From Streptomyces sp. NBC_01268 (GTDB lineage Bacteria > Actinomycetota > Actinomycetes > Streptomycetales > Streptomycetaceae), in the NCBI RefSeq assembly GCF_036240795.1, contig NZ_CP108454.1:4402001-4466000 (forward strand): DNA of 64,000 nt, given 5' to 3'. Made by a program: the position numbers and the translations under genes. Positions 43,703 to 52,226 of the stretch are shown in pieces. The first letter of the stretch is position 1. Every line of letters begins with the position of its first letter. A model generated the notes under the pieces. It was not told the origin of the DNA. It made no database searches and was given only the letters and a program-made list of their open reading frames with translations.

Positions 43703-44312
43703 TCCCACCCCCTCTGTTCCCCCTGTCTCCCCTGTTCCCCCTCTCCCCTCTCCCACCGCTCCCTCCGCTCCCTCCGCTCCTTCCTCCCGCCCGTCCCCCC
43801 CGCTGCCCCGCACGGGCATCGGCACCGACGTGCACGCCTTCGAGAAGGGCCGCGAGCTGTGGTGCGCGGGTCTGCTCTGGGACGAGGCCGCGAGCGACGG
43901 CTACGGACTCGCCGGGCACTCCGACGGTGACGTCGCCGCCCACGCCGCCTGCGACGCGCTCTTCTCCGCCGCCGGCGTCGGCGACCTCGGCGCCCACTTC
44001 GGCACCTCCCGCCCCGAGTGGTCCGGCGCCTCCGGCGTCACCCTGCTCGCGGAGGCCGCCCGGATCGTCCGCGCCGCGGGGTTCGAGATCGGCAACATCG
44101 CCGTCCAGGTCGTCGGTGTCCGCCCCAAGGTCGGCAAGCGCCGCGACGAGGCCCAGAAGGCGCTGAGCGCGGCGGCCGGCGCGCCCGTCTCCGTCTCGGG
44201 CACCACCACCGACGGGCTCGGCCTCACCGGGCGGGCCGAGGGCCTGGCCGCCCTCGCGACCGCCCTCGTCTATCCCGTATCGCCCGCGGCGGTCCCGGAA
44301 TCGGCCGCGTAG
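43692..44312 (+). CDS. ispF: 2-C-methyl-D-erythritol 2,4-cyclodiphosphate synthase with Pro-rich N-terminal extension
   Basis: A 206-residue protein. The catalytic domain begins near residue 40 with [11 protein letters not shown] (metal-binding Asp-x-His), continues with [11 protein letters not shown] (third metal ligand), and ends [17 protein letters not shown], all standard for IspF. The first 38 residues are a Pro/Ser/Val extension not needed for the fold, encoded by an almost pure pyrimidine tract (43703-43800). ATG 43692 overlaps ispD by 11 bp, which supports coupled translation; no better internal start is seen before the domain. Confidence 0.92.
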   Translation: MVSDPTPSVPPVSPVPPLPSPTAPSAPSAPSSRPSPPLPRTGIGTDVHAFEKGRELWCAGLLWDEAASDGYGLAGHSDGDVAAHAACDALFSAAGVGDLGAHFGTSRPEWSGASGVTLLAEAARIVRAAGFEIGNIAVQVVGVRPKVGKRRDEAQKALSAAAGAPVSVSGTTTDGLGLTGRAEGLAALATALVYPVSPAAVPESAA

Positions 44313-44325
44313 GCGGAAAAAAGGC

Positions 44326-44354
44326 GCCCCGCGACCGGGAATCGGGCGCGGGGC
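44326..44354 (+). terminator. stem-loop between ispF and cysS
   Basis: GCCCCGCG at 44326-44333 pairs exactly with CGCGGGGC at 44347-44354, with CCGG/CGG pairing inside the loop. It is 13 bp after the ispF stop and 16 bp before the cysS -10. Confidence 0.55.
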
Positions 44355-44382
44355 ACTACCGCCTGCCCACTACCCTGGGGTG

Positions 44383-45783
44383 GTGACCATTCGCCTGTAC
44401 GACACCAGCGCCCGGCAGATCCGTGACTTCACCCCGCTCACGCCGGGCTGTGTCTCGATCTACCTCTGTGGCGCGACGGTGCAGGCCGCCCCGCACATCG
44501 GGCACATCCGCTCGGGTCTGAACTTCGACATCATGCGCCGCTGGTTCGCGTACCGCGGCTACGACGTCACGTTCATCCGCAACGTCACCGACATCGACGA
44601 CAAGATCATCAACAAGGGCGCCGACCAGGGCCGCCCCTGGTGGTCCATCGGCTACGAGAACGAGCGCGCGTTCAACGCCGGCTACGAGGCGCTCGGCTGC
44701 CTCCCGCCGACCTACGAGCCCCGCGCGACCGGCCACGTGCCCGAGATGATCGAGATGATGCGGGGCCTCATCGAGCGCGGCCACGCCTACGAGGCCGACG
44801 GCAGCGTCTACTTCGACGTGCGTTCCTTCCCCGGCTACCTGTCGCTGTCCAACCAGGACATCGACGACCTGCGCCAGCCCTCCGAGGAGGGCATCACCGG
44901 CAAGCGCGACCCGCGCGACTTCGCCATGTGGAAGGCGACCAAGCCGGGCGAGCCCGACTGGGAGACCCCGTGGGGCCGCGGGCGTCCCGGCTGGCACCTG
45001 GAGTGCTCGGCGATGGCCCACAAGTACCTCGGCTCCGCCTTCGACATCCACGGCGGCGGCCTCGACCTGATCTTCCCGCACCACGAGAACGAGATCGCCC
45101 AGGCCAAGGCCTTCGGCGACGAGTTCGCGCGGTACTGGGTGCACAACGCCTGGGTCACCATGAGCGGCGAGAAGATGTCGAAGTCGCTCGGCAACTCGGT
45201 GCTCGTCTCCGAGATGGTGAAGAACTGGCGCCCGATCGTCCTGCGCTACTACCTGGGCACCCCGCACTACCGCTCGATGATCGAGTACAGCGAGGAGTCC
45301 CTGCGCGAGGCCGAGGCGGCGTTCGCCCGCATCGAGGGCTTCGTCCAGCGCGCCACCGAGAAGGCCGGGGCGCCCGTCGCCCCCGCCGCCGAGGTGCCGC
45401 CGGCCTTCGCCGAGGCGATGGACGACGACCTGGGCGTGCCGCACGCGCTGGCGATCATCCACACCACCGTCCGGCAGGGCAACAGCGCGCTGGCCGCCGA
45501 CGACAAGGACGAGGCCGTCGCCCGCCTCGCCGAGGTGCGCGCCATGCTCGGCGTCCTCGGCCTCGACCCGCTCGACCCGCACTGGGCCGAGGAGTCCGGT
45601 GGCGGCGAGGAGCTCCACGGAGTCGTCGACACCCTCGTACGGCTCGTGCTCCAGCAGCGCGAGTCGGCGCGGGAGCGCAAGGACTGGGCGACCGCGGACG
45701 CCATCCGCGACCAGCTGGGCCGGTCCGGCCTCGCCATCGAGGACGGAGCCGACGGCCCCCGCTGGACGCTCGGGAACCGCTAG
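44383..45783 (+). CDS. cysS: cysteinyl-tRNA synthetase
   Basis: A 466-residue class I synthetase: HIGH motif as PHIGHIRSG, zinc-site Cys in IYLCGATVQ and LECSAMA with HHENEIAQ, KMSKS as GEKMSKSLGN. Length and the C-terminal DALR-like region fit CysS rather than the shorter mycothiol ligase MshC. Two GTG codons are adjacent; 44383 is chosen since TACCCT at 44371-44376 then ends 6 nt before the start (leaderless) and the protein begins MTIRLYD as in other streptomycetes. Confidence 0.94.
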   Translation: MTIRLYDTSARQIRDFTPLTPGCVSIYLCGATVQAAPHIGHIRSGLNFDIMRRWFAYRGYDVTFIRNVTDIDDKIINKGADQGRPWWSIGYENERAFNAGYEALGCLPPTYEPRATGHVPEMIEMMRGLIERGHAYEADGSVYFDVRSFPGYLSLSNQDIDDLRQPSEEGITGKRDPRDFAMWKATKPGEPDWETPWGRGRPGWHLECSAMAHKYLGSAFDIHGGGLDLIFPHHENEIAQAKAFGDEFARYWVHNAWVTMSGEKMSKSLGNSVLVSEMVKNWRPIVLRYYLGTPHYRSMIEYSEESLREAEAAFARIEGFVQRATEKAGAPVAPAAEVPPAFAEAMDDDLGVPHALAIIHTTVRQGNSALAADDKDEAVARLAEVRAMLGVLGLDPLDPHWAEESGGGEELHGVVDTLVRLVLQQRESARERKDWATADAIRDQLGRSGLAIEDGADGPRWTLGNR

Positions 45784-45915
45784 TACGCCGATGATGTGCC
45801 GTCCGGGTCCCCGGGCGGCACACTTCAGTTAGCAGACACGTCTTACACAGAGACTCACGCACGAGTTACGCGCAGACTTACGCACGTACGCAGCAGGCAG
45901 AGGAAACAGGTAGTC

Positions 45916-46875
45916 ATGGCCGGGAACAGCCAGCGCAGGAACCGCCGCACGTCCAACAAGAAGGGCGCGACGATCGGCAGCGGTGGCCAGCGGCGCAAGG
46001 GCCTGGAGGGCAAGGGCCCGACGCCCAAGGCCGAGGACCGCAAGGGCCACAAGGCCTTCCGCGTCTCCAACGCGATGGCCCGCCAGGCCGCCAAGCGCCG
46101 CCCGGCCCCCCGCCGCGGCGGCCCCAAGGGCACCAGCGAGATGGTCGTCGGCCGCAACCCGGTCTTCGAGGCGCTGCGCGACGGCGTGCCCGCCACCACC
46201 CTCTACGTGCAGCAGTTCATCGACAACGACGAGCGGGTGCGCGAGGCGCTCCAGCTCGCCGGCGCGCGCGGCAACATCAACCTGATGGAAGCCCCGCGCC
46301 CCGAGCTCGACCGCATGACCAACGGGCTGAACCACCAGGGTCTGGTCCTCCAGGTCCCGCCGTACGAGTACGCGCACCCCGAGGACCTCACCGCGGCCGC
46401 CTACGACGACGGCGAGGACCCGCTGATCGTCGCCCTCGACGGCGTCACCGACCCGCGCAACCTCGGTGCGATCGTCCGTTCCGTCTCCGCCTTCGGTGGT
46501 CACGGCGTGGTCATCCCCGAGCGCCGCGCCGCCGGCATGACGGCCGGTGCCTGGAAGACCTCCGCCGGTACCGCCGCGCGGACCCCGGTCGCCCGGGTCA
46601 CCAACCTGACCCGCGCCCTGCAGGAGTACAAGAAGGCCGGCATCGCGATCGTCGGCCTCGCCGCCGAGGGCACGCACGAGGTGCAGGACCTGGACGCGCT
46701 GGCCGGCCCGGTCGTCATCGTCGTCGGCTCCGAGGGCAAGGGCCTCGGCCGCCTCGTCGGCGAGAACTGCGACTACCTCGTCCGCATCCCGATGCCGGGC
46801 GGCGCCGAGTCGCTGAACGCCGGTGTCGCCGCGGGCGTCGTGCTGTACGAGGCGGCGCGTCGCCGGACGCGCTGA
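45916..46875 (+). CDS. rlmB: 23S rRNA 2'-O-ribose methyltransferase RlmB (SpoU/TrmH family)
   Basis: A 319-residue SPOUT enzyme. A basic 70-residue N-terminal extension ([12 protein letters not shown]...) precedes the substrate-binding domain ([14 protein letters not shown]) and the knotted SAM domain with [29 protein letters not shown] and [15 protein letters not shown]. RlmB methylates the 23S rRNA P-loop guanosine. It follows cysS after 132 bp; that gap has several TTACGC and CACGCAC repeats (45834-45894). A GGCAGAGGAAACAGG stretch precedes ATG 45916. Confidence 0.9.
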   Translation: MAGNSQRRNRRTSNKKGATIGSGGQRRKGLEGKGPTPKAEDRKGHKAFRVSNAMARQAAKRRPAPRRGGPKGTSEMVVGRNPVFEALRDGVPATTLYVQQFIDNDERVREALQLAGARGNINLMEAPRPELDRMTNGLNHQGLVLQVPPYEYAHPEDLTAAAYDDGEDPLIVALDGVTDPRNLGAIVRSVSAFGGHGVVIPERRAAGMTAGAWKTSAGTAARTPVARVTNLTRALQEYKKAGIAIVGLAAEGTHEVQDLDALAGPVVIVVGSEGKGLGRLVGENCDYLVRIPMPGGAESLNAGVAAGVVLYEAARRRTR

Positions 46876-47021
46876 ACCGCTTCTACCGGATCTGCTTTCC
46901 GGACGTGCGTCCCCCGTACGGGCTGACCCGAACGGGGGACGCGCCCCGGCCGTGATCTTGACGGGCCTCGGACATTTGCGAGCCGTCAAGGCAGTGTCCT
47001 AAACGCACATCACTCGGTTAG

Positions 47022-48563
47022 ATGAGTGTGGACACCAGAACGCCCCGGCCGGGGTTCGACGATCAGCCCGCGCTGAGCATGGTCAAGGTGGATTCCGATC
47101 CCGCCCAGGTGATCGTGAACCACGCCAGCTTCCGTGTGCGGCTCGCGCCGGCCCAACAGCCGAAGTTCGCCGCGAGCCCGCGCATCGCCGCTTTCGCCGG
47201 AGCGGGAGTCGCCGGTGCCGGGGTGGGCGCCGCGCGCCGCCGGCCCGTCGTGTGGACCGGCAAGTCCGCGCCCGGCGCCACCGGTCTCCTGCAGGCGGTG
47301 CGCGAGTCGTCCGCGGCCTCGGTCTCCACGCTGGAGCCGTCGACGCAGACCATCCCGCGCATCGACGACACGATGCCCACCCCCGTGGTCCCCGCCGGAC
47401 CCGCCGCCCCGCTGCTGCCGCCGATGCGCCGCGCCGAGGGGGCGTACGACGAGGTCTACGCGATCGAGCCCGACGCCTACGACCAGGGCGCGGGACCCGA
47501 CGCCCGGGCCACGCACCGGCACGGCGCCGACGCGGTGCGGCACGCCTACTACCCGGGCCGCCGGATGAACCTCGGGGTGGTGCTGCTGCCGCTGCGGGTC
47601 TTCCTCGGCTTCATCTCCATCTACGCCGGCATGGGCAAGCTGTGCGACCCCGTCTACTTCGACGGCGGCGAGCGCGGCTCGATGGTCAAGTGGCTCAACT
47701 CGCTGCACCCGTGGGCCCTCGCCGAGCCGCTGCGCGACTTCGCTCTCCAGCACCCGGTGGGCGCCGGGCTCACCGTCGCCTTCCTCCAGGTCGTCGTCGG
47801 CGTCCTGACCGTCCTCGGCCTCTGGCAGCGGGTCGCCGCCGTGGTCGGCGCGCTGCTGTCGGCGGCGCTGATCCTGACGGTCAGCTGGAAGACGGTCCCC
47901 GTCTACGACGCGCCCGACATCATCTTCCTGGCCGCCTGGTCGCCGCTGATCATCGCGGGCGCCCCGGTCTACTCGATCGACGGGCGACTGGCCGGCGAGG
48001 CCTGGCGCACCCTCGGGCCGCGCTCCGAGCTGTGGGACCTGCGCCGCCGGGTGCTGCGCCGCGGCACGGTCGTCGCCGCCGTCGTCGTCGGCCTCACCCT
48101 GCTGGTCGGCTCGATGCTGGGCGGGGCCGTGCGGTCCACGCAGATGGTCACGGTGCCCGGTCCGGACGACGACCCGATCAACCACCTGCCCGGCGAGCCG
48201 CTCCCGAAGGAGCCCGGCGCCACCGGCCCGTCCCGCAAGCAGTCGAAGAGCCCCGAGCCCTCGGCGACGACCGGGGCGAGCGGCGAGGACGAGCGGGACG
48301 AGAAGACGGCCGAGCCGTCCCGGACCGAGGAGCCCCGCCGCGGCGAGCGCACCAGCCCGACGGCCTCGCAGGGCGGCGGCACCCGCACCCCGAGCCAGTC
48401 CCGCACGGCGGCCCCGCCGACCTCGACGGGCTCCGGCTCGGGCTCCGGCGGCTCGGGCGGCACCAGCGGCACGCCGAGCAGCGGCAGCAGCAGCGGCGGC
48501 TCCACGGACGGCGGCTCGTCCACGTCGGGGCCGCAGAACCCGATCGGCGGGCTGCTGGGGTGA
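47022..48563 (+). CDS. DoxX-like membrane protein with long disordered tails
   Basis: A 513-residue protein. Residues 1-180 are low-complexity and Pro/Ala-rich. The middle has four or five membrane helices of the DoxX/TQO type (LPLRVFLGFISIYAGMGKL, GLTVAFLQVVVGVLTVLGL, VVGALLSAALILTVSW, DIIFLAAWSPLIIAG), then a single helix (VVAAVVVGLTLLVGSML), and about 140 residues of Ser/Gly/Thr/Pro-rich tail. DoxX relatives act in redox and sulfur stress in other bacteria. No clear ribosome-binding site precedes ATG 47022. The specific role is unknown. Confidence 0.8.
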   Translation: MSVDTRTPRPGFDDQPALSMVKVDSDPAQVIVNHASFRVRLAPAQQPKFAASPRIAAFAGAGVAGAGVGAARRRPVVWTGKSAPGATGLLQAVRESSAASVSTLEPSTQTIPRIDDTMPTPVVPAGPAAPLLPPMRRAEGAYDEVYAIEPDAYDQGAGPDARATHRHGADAVRHAYYPGRRMNLGVVLLPLRVFLGFISIYAGMGKLCDPVYFDGGERGSMVKWLNSLHPWALAEPLRDFALQHPVGAGLTVAFLQVVVGVLTVLGLWQRVAAVVGALLSAALILTVSWKTVPVYDAPDIIFLAAWSPLIIAGAPVYSIDGRLAGEAWRTLGPRSELWDLRRRVLRRGTVVAAVVVGLTLLVGSMLGGAVRSTQMVTVPGPDDDPINHLPGEPLPKEPGATGPSRKQSKSPEPSATTGASGEDERDEKTAEPSRTEEPRRGERTSPTASQGGGTRTPSQSRTAAPPTSTGSGSGSGGSGGTSGTPSSGSSSGGSTDGGSSTSGPQNPIGGLLG

Positions 48564-48591
48564 GGTAGCGGCCCCTCCGGTACGAGAGGCA

Positions 48592-48632
48592 CGAAGGGCC
48601 CCGGGTGTCGTGCGGACACCCGGGGCCCTTCG
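48592..48632. terminator. perfect 18-bp stem-loop between convergent genes
   Basis: CGAAGGGCCCCGGGTGTC at 48592-48609 pairs exactly with 48615-48632 around a 5-nt loop. It lies between the doxX-like gene and the nucleotidyltransferase gene and can act in both directions. Confidence 0.85.
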
Positions 48633-48683
48633 GCATGCGGAGCGTGTACGCCCTGGGGCTCGTACGCCGCGCGGTCCTCCCGG

Positions 48684-49397
48684 CTAGGCCTGGGCGGCCA
48701 GCTCCTTGGCGGCCTCCGTGAGGTCCTTGGCGGTGTCGATCGCGCGCCAGTAGGCCCCCTGGGGCAGCGGGAAGCCCGCCAGGCGCCGTTCGCGGGCCAG
48801 GCGGGGGAAGGTGGTGCGCTCGTGGTCGCCGAGGTCCGGCAGCAGGTCGGTGAAGGCGGCGGAGAAGACGTACACGCCCGCGTTGATGAGGTACGGGGAC
48901 GGCGGCGACTCGATGAAGTCGGTGATGTGGCCGAACGCGTCGGTCTCGACGGCGCCCCAGGGGATGCGGGGGCGGGCCAGGGCGAGGGTCGCGGTGGCGT
49001 CGCGCTCCTGGTGGAAGTCGGCCATCTCGCGCAGCGAGAAGCGGGTCCAGATGTCGCCGTTGGTGGCGTACCAGGGCTTGTCGGGGTCCGGCAGGTGGGC
49101 GGCGGCGTACTTCAGGCCGCCACCACGGCCCAGCGGCTCCGACTCGACGACCGTCGTCACCTTGAGCGGCAGGACGGCGCTGCTCAGCCACTCCTGGAGC
49201 ACCTCGGCGAGGTGGCCGCAGGAGACGACGACGTCCGTCACTCCCTCGGCGGCGAGCCAGGAAAGCTGATGGCCGATGATCGGGGTCCCGGTGCCCGGGA
49301 TCTCGACCATCGGCTTGGGGCGGTCGTCGGTGTACGGGCGCAGCCGCGAGCCCTGGCCGCCCGCCAGGACCACGGCCTGCGTCGGGGAGGTATGCAT
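48684..49397 (-). CDS. NDP-sugar nucleotidyltransferase
   Basis: A 237-residue protein with AVVLAGGQGSRLRPYTDDRPKP at the N-terminus, GHQLSWLAAEGV, TNGDIWT and INAGVYVFSAA: the sugar-1-phosphate nucleotidyltransferase fold. The nearest named groups are mannose-1-phosphate guanylyltransferase and glucose-1-phosphate thymidylyltransferase; the base specificity is not readable. It lacks the C-terminal hexapeptide domain. TATCGT at 49410-49405 (minus strand) ends 7 nt before ATG 49397, leaderless. Confidence 0.85.
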   Translation of the reverse strand: MHTSPTQAVVLAGGQGSRLRPYTDDRPKPMVEIPGTGTPIIGHQLSWLAAEGVTDVVVSCGHLAEVLQEWLSSAVLPLKVTTVVESEPLGRGGGLKYAAAHLPDPDKPWYATNGDIWTRFSLREMADFHQERDATATLALARPRIPWGAVETDAFGHITDFIESPPSPYLINAGVYVFSAAFTDLLPDLGDHERTTFPRLARERRLAGFPLPQGAYWRAIDTAKDLTEAAKELAAQA

Positions 49398-49436
49398 ACC
49401 GGGAACGATATGCGTACCGGCGATGCCGGGCTCCCC

Positions 49437-49847
49437 TCAGCTCGCGTGCATCACGCCGGTCGCGAAGGAGGTGTCGCAGACCGGGCGGGAGAACGACTGG
49501 GCGCGGGTCGGGCCGTAGTGGCGGACGGCGGCGGCGCCGAGGGAGCGGGCGATGGACATGCAGTGCTTGGCGAGCGACGGGCGGTCCTCCACCTCGCGCT
49601 GGAGGTGGGTGAGGGCCGTACCGGGGTCCTTCTCCTGAAGCTCTGCGAGCAGCTGGTCGCGCAGAATATCCTGCGGGGCACGGGCCTTGGCCCGGGGCGA
49701 GACGTCCGTGGACGACGCCAGCAGCTGGGTCCCGGAGCCGTGACCGGCCCACGGAACGGCGGACACCGCGAGTGTCCCGGAGAGCACCAGGACGACGGGC
49801 AGGACGAGGGCGAGAGAGCGGCCGATTCGGCGGGCAGTGTGCGTCAC
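49437..49847 (-). CDS. secreted protein with paired Cys motifs
   Basis: A 136-residue protein from GTG 49847 with a signal peptide (SLALVLPVVLVLSGTLAVSA) and a helical mature part ending in AKHCMSIARSLGAAAVRHYG and VCDTSFATGVMHA. The HC...H and C...GxxH spacing resembles a family of exported proteins with CH and C-x-G-x-x-H motifs, but I cannot name it. TACGCT at 49860-49855 (minus strand) ends 7 nt before the start, leaderless. It precedes the nucleotidyltransferase gene by 39 bp. Confidence 0.7.
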   Translation of the reverse strand: MTHTARRIGRSLALVLPVVLVLSGTLAVSAVPWAGHGSGTQLLASSTDVSPRAKARAPQDILRDQLLAELQEKDPGTALTHLQREVEDRPSLAKHCMSIARSLGAAAVRHYGPTRAQSFSRPVCDTSFATGVMHAS

Positions 49848-50020
49848 GCAGGCGAGCGTAGCGGCCGGTAGTGATATGGCGACATTTAGTCACTCTCGCG
49901 GGGGATGGTTCGAGGCGTCTTTTCGAATCCGGTGTTGACGTCGGGGGGTGGGCGGGGGCCTGGATGCCCAGTTCTGCCGGGGTTTTCACCGAGTCGGGGA
50001 TTCATGCGTCCTGTACGCGA

Positions 50021-50054
50021 ACGGCCCCGCCCCCGCAAGCGGGGACGAGGCCGT
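50021..50054 (-). terminator. stem-loop downstream of msiK
   Basis: ACGGCC at 50021-50026 pairs with GGCCGT at 50049-50054, and CCCCGC/GCGGGG (50031-50036, 50039-50044) form the inner stem. Between it and msiK lie about eight imperfect (T/G)CGCGTCAG-type 9-mers at 50070-50125. The stretch 49861-50020 shows nothing I can name. Confidence 0.55.
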
Positions 50055-50125
50055 GAGGGCCGCGGGTCGCGGCAGGCGCGTCGGGCGCGTCGGTCGCTTC
50101 AGTCGCGCCGGTCGCGTCAGTCGCG

Positions 50126-51223
50126 TCAGTCGGAGAGGCGCTCGCCGGTCGAGGTCGAGAAGACGTGCAGCTCGGCGGAGCGGGGCACGACCTGGAGGGT
50201 GGAGCCCTTCGCCGGGACGTCGCGGCCGCCGACGCGGACCACCAGGTCCTTGTCCTCGCCGCCGACGCGGGTGGAGCCGTAGACGAAGCCGTCGGAGCCG
50301 AGCTCCTCGACCACGTTCACCGTCACGGCCAGGCCGTCCTTGCTGGTCGCGCTCTGCACGTCGAAGTGCTCGGGGCGGACGCCGACGGTGACCGTGGTGT
50401 CGCCCTTGGCGGAGGCGGCGGCGATGGCGTCACGGGAGACCGGGACGACGCTGTTGCCGAACTTCACGCCGCCGTCGGTGATCGGGACCTCGATCAGGTT
50501 CATGGCGGGGGAGCCGATGAAGCCGGCGACGAAGAGGTTGGCGGGCTTGTCGTACATGTTGCGCGGGCTGTCGACCTGCTGGAGCAGACCGTCCTTGAGG
50601 ACGGCGACGCGGTCGCCCATGGTGAGCGCCTCGGTCTGGTCGTGCGTCACGTACACGGTGGTGATGCCGAGGCGGCGCTGCAGGCTGGCGATCTGCGTAC
50701 GGGTCGAGACGCGCAGCTTGGCGTCGAGGTTCGACAGCGGCTCGTCCATGAGGAAGACCTGCGGCTCACGCACGATGGCGCGGCCCATGGCCACACGCTG
50801 GCGCTGACCGCCGGAGAGCGCCTTCGGCTTGCGGTCGAGGTACTCGGTGAGGTCGAGGATCTTCGCGGCCTCTTCGACCTTCGTGCGGATCTCGCTCTTG
50901 TTGACGCCGGCGATCTTCAGGGCGAAGCCCATGTTGTCGGCGACCGTCATGTGCGGGTAGAGCGCGTAGTTCTGGAACACCATGGCGATGTCCCGGTCCT
51001 TCGGGGGCAGGTGCGTGACGTCGCGGTCGCCGATGCGGATGGCGCCGGTGGTGACGTCCTCCAGGCCGGCCAGCATGCGCAGCGAGGTCGACTTGCCACA
51101 GCCGGAGGGGCCGACGAGAACGAGGAACTCGCCGTCGGCGATCTCGATCTCCAGCTCGTTGACGGAGGGCTTTTCGGCGCCGGGGTAAACCAGGGTCGCC
51201 TTGTCGTAGGTGACGGAAGCCAT
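50126..51223 (-). CDS. msiK: multiple-sugar ABC importer ATPase MsiK
   Basis: A 365-residue ABC ATPase of the MalK/UgpC type: Walker A GPSGCGKST, Q-loop VFQNYALYPHM, signature LSGGQRQRVAMGRA, Walker B VFLMDEPLSNLD, switch His in VTHDQTEAL, and a C-terminal MRP/OB regulatory domain (VGVRPEHFDV). In streptomycetes one such ATPase, MsiK, energises several sugar importers including those for cellobiose and maltose; its stand-alone position here, without permease genes, fits. ATG 51223 follows GAAGGGA. Confidence 0.92.
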   Translation of the reverse strand: MASVTYDKATLVYPGAEKPSVNELEIEIADGEFLVLVGPSGCGKSTSLRMLAGLEDVTTGAIRIGDRDVTHLPPKDRDIAMVFQNYALYPHMTVADNMGFALKIAGVNKSEIRTKVEEAAKILDLTEYLDRKPKALSGGQRQRVAMGRAIVREPQVFLMDEPLSNLDAKLRVSTRTQIASLQRRLGITTVYVTHDQTEALTMGDRVAVLKDGLLQQVDSPRNMYDKPANLFVAGFIGSPAMNLIEVPITDGGVKFGNSVVPVSRDAIAAASAKGDTTVTVGVRPEHFDVQSATSKDGLAVTVNVVEELGSDGFVYGSTRVGGEDKDLVVRVGGRDVPAKGSTLQVVPRSAELHVFSTSTGERLSD

Positions 51224-51404
51224 GGTGATGTGTCCCTTCACCGGCAGGAACGTGCCGGACGATCCGAGTAAAGGAAGGATTGAGGTCTAGTCCACCTGGG
51301 TGAACCGCAAGTGACGCTACCTGCCGCCACCGGATCTGTCAGCCCTCCGAGGGCGTGAGATTCCCGCCCCCGCGCGGTCGGCGGTTCGTTACACTGCTCA
51401 GGTT

Positions 51405-51478
51405 GCCTCCTTAGCTCAGCTGGCCAGAGCACCGCTCTTGTAAAGCGGGGGTCGTCGGTTCGAACCCGACAGGGGGCT
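51405..51478 (+). tRNA. tRNA-Thr (anticodon TGT)
   Basis: A complete cloverleaf of 74 nt: acceptor GCCTCCT pairs with AGGGGGC (51471-51477, one G-U) plus discriminator T; anticodon stem CCGCT/AGCGG with loop CTTGTAA (anticodon 51439-51441); T-arm GTCGG TTCGAAC CCGAC. CCA is not encoded. It is the integration target of the island that begins within its 3' half. Confidence 0.95.
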
Positions 51479-51502
51479 CGTCGGCAGAGGGCCGGCCCGG
51501 GG
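51432..51502 (+). repeat. left attachment-site copy (71-bp direct repeat, overlaps tRNA-Thr)
   Basis: It starts at the 5' strand of the anticodon stem (CCGCTCTTG) and runs through the tRNA 3' end into the terminator. It is identical to 55962-56032. Similarity continues imperfectly to about 51533, where the copies share TTTCGCGTGGTC. Confidence 0.9.
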
Positions 51503-51524
51503 TTGTCTCCCGGGCCGGCCTTTT
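51490..51524 (+). terminator. terminator of tRNA-Thr
   Basis: GGCCGGCCCGGG at 51490-51501 pairs exactly with 51509-51520 around a 7-nt loop and is followed by TTTT. The right repeat copy carries a near-identical hairpin at about 56021-56050. Confidence 0.85.
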
Positions 51525-51538
51525 CGCGTGGTCCACGC

Positions 51539-51559
51539 CGTGCCACCACCGTGCCAGAA
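51539..51559 (+). repeat. left integrase-arm-like motif
   Basis: Two GTGCCA hexamers at 51540 and 51551 are one helical turn (11 bp) apart in the frame CCGTGCCAC-N3-CGTGCCAGA. The same motif recurs at 55844-55864 near the other end. Confidence 0.6.
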
Positions 51560-52040
51560 GCCACCCGACCGCCACCTTCGCGGCTCCCCCCAACTCCGCC
51601 GACCGCGATCCCCGCCCGACCTCGCCCGCGAGGTGCTCCTCCGGTTGTCCGTCACGGCTGAAGGAACGGCGCGCGGGTCGGGCGTTGATGCGGCGCAGGC
51701 AGGCGATGAGCTTCCGGGCACGGGCGGCGGCGTTGAAGCCCAGGCTTTGAGAGGGGGCGCGGTAAGACTTTCTCTACTTCATCAAGGCACCGGCTGCGCT
51801 CCGCTCCGCCGGGCGGGCTTCCCGGCTCCGCTCGGGGCGCCGCTCCTGCCTTCGGCCCGCTCCGCCCCCGCTGCGCCGACGCCCGCCCCTGCAAAACGGG
51901 ATAGGCCCAAGGGCATGAGTCGAGCCCCAACCACGTCCGATACCCAAGGTCACCGACATGCCTCCGGCGGGGGCCTCAGGCTCCGGGATAGCGGAGGCAC
52001 CGTGCGCGGGTGCCGGCCGGTGGGGTGGGGCGGCGGGGAA
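51560..52040. other. non-coding island DNA, left part
   Basis: No reading frame here has protein-like composition on either strand. The stretch 51795-51895 is dense in short complementary GCTCCGC/GCGGGC-type words. It may be the relic of a lost gene such as an integrase, but nothing recognisable remains. Confidence 0.4.
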
Positions 52041-52189
52041 CTCCCATCCCGTCTGCCGTCGACCCAGGCAGAGCCGAGCAGACACGGCACCGGGCGTCCA
52101 GGTCGTTCGTACAGTGGCGCGCTCCACCTGGACGCCCGGCACCGCGCCCGCTCCGCATACGTGTGGGCCGACGGCAGACGGGATGGGAG
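52041..52189. repeat. nested perfect inverted repeats (21-bp outer and 14-bp inner arms)
   Basis: The outer arms 52041-52061 and 52169-52189 are exact 21-bp complements beginning CTCCCATCCCGTCTG. The inner arms 52090-52103 (CCGGGCGTCCAGGT) and 52126-52139 are exact 14-bp complements around a 22-nt loop. The structure ends 37 bp before the DUF6414-like stop codon. Confidence 0.8.
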
Positions 52190-52226
52190 CTGGGGCGGTT
52201 CGTGGGGAGCGTCCCCGTACGGAGGC

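Noticed and set aside
44383..45783. Alternative identification as mycothiol ligase MshC
   Set aside because: Length, C-terminal region and placement between ispF and rlmB fit cysS.
51411..51593. 60-codon minus-strand frame containing PPVGFEPTTPALQ
   Set aside because: This is a well-known spurious translation antisense to a tRNA gene.
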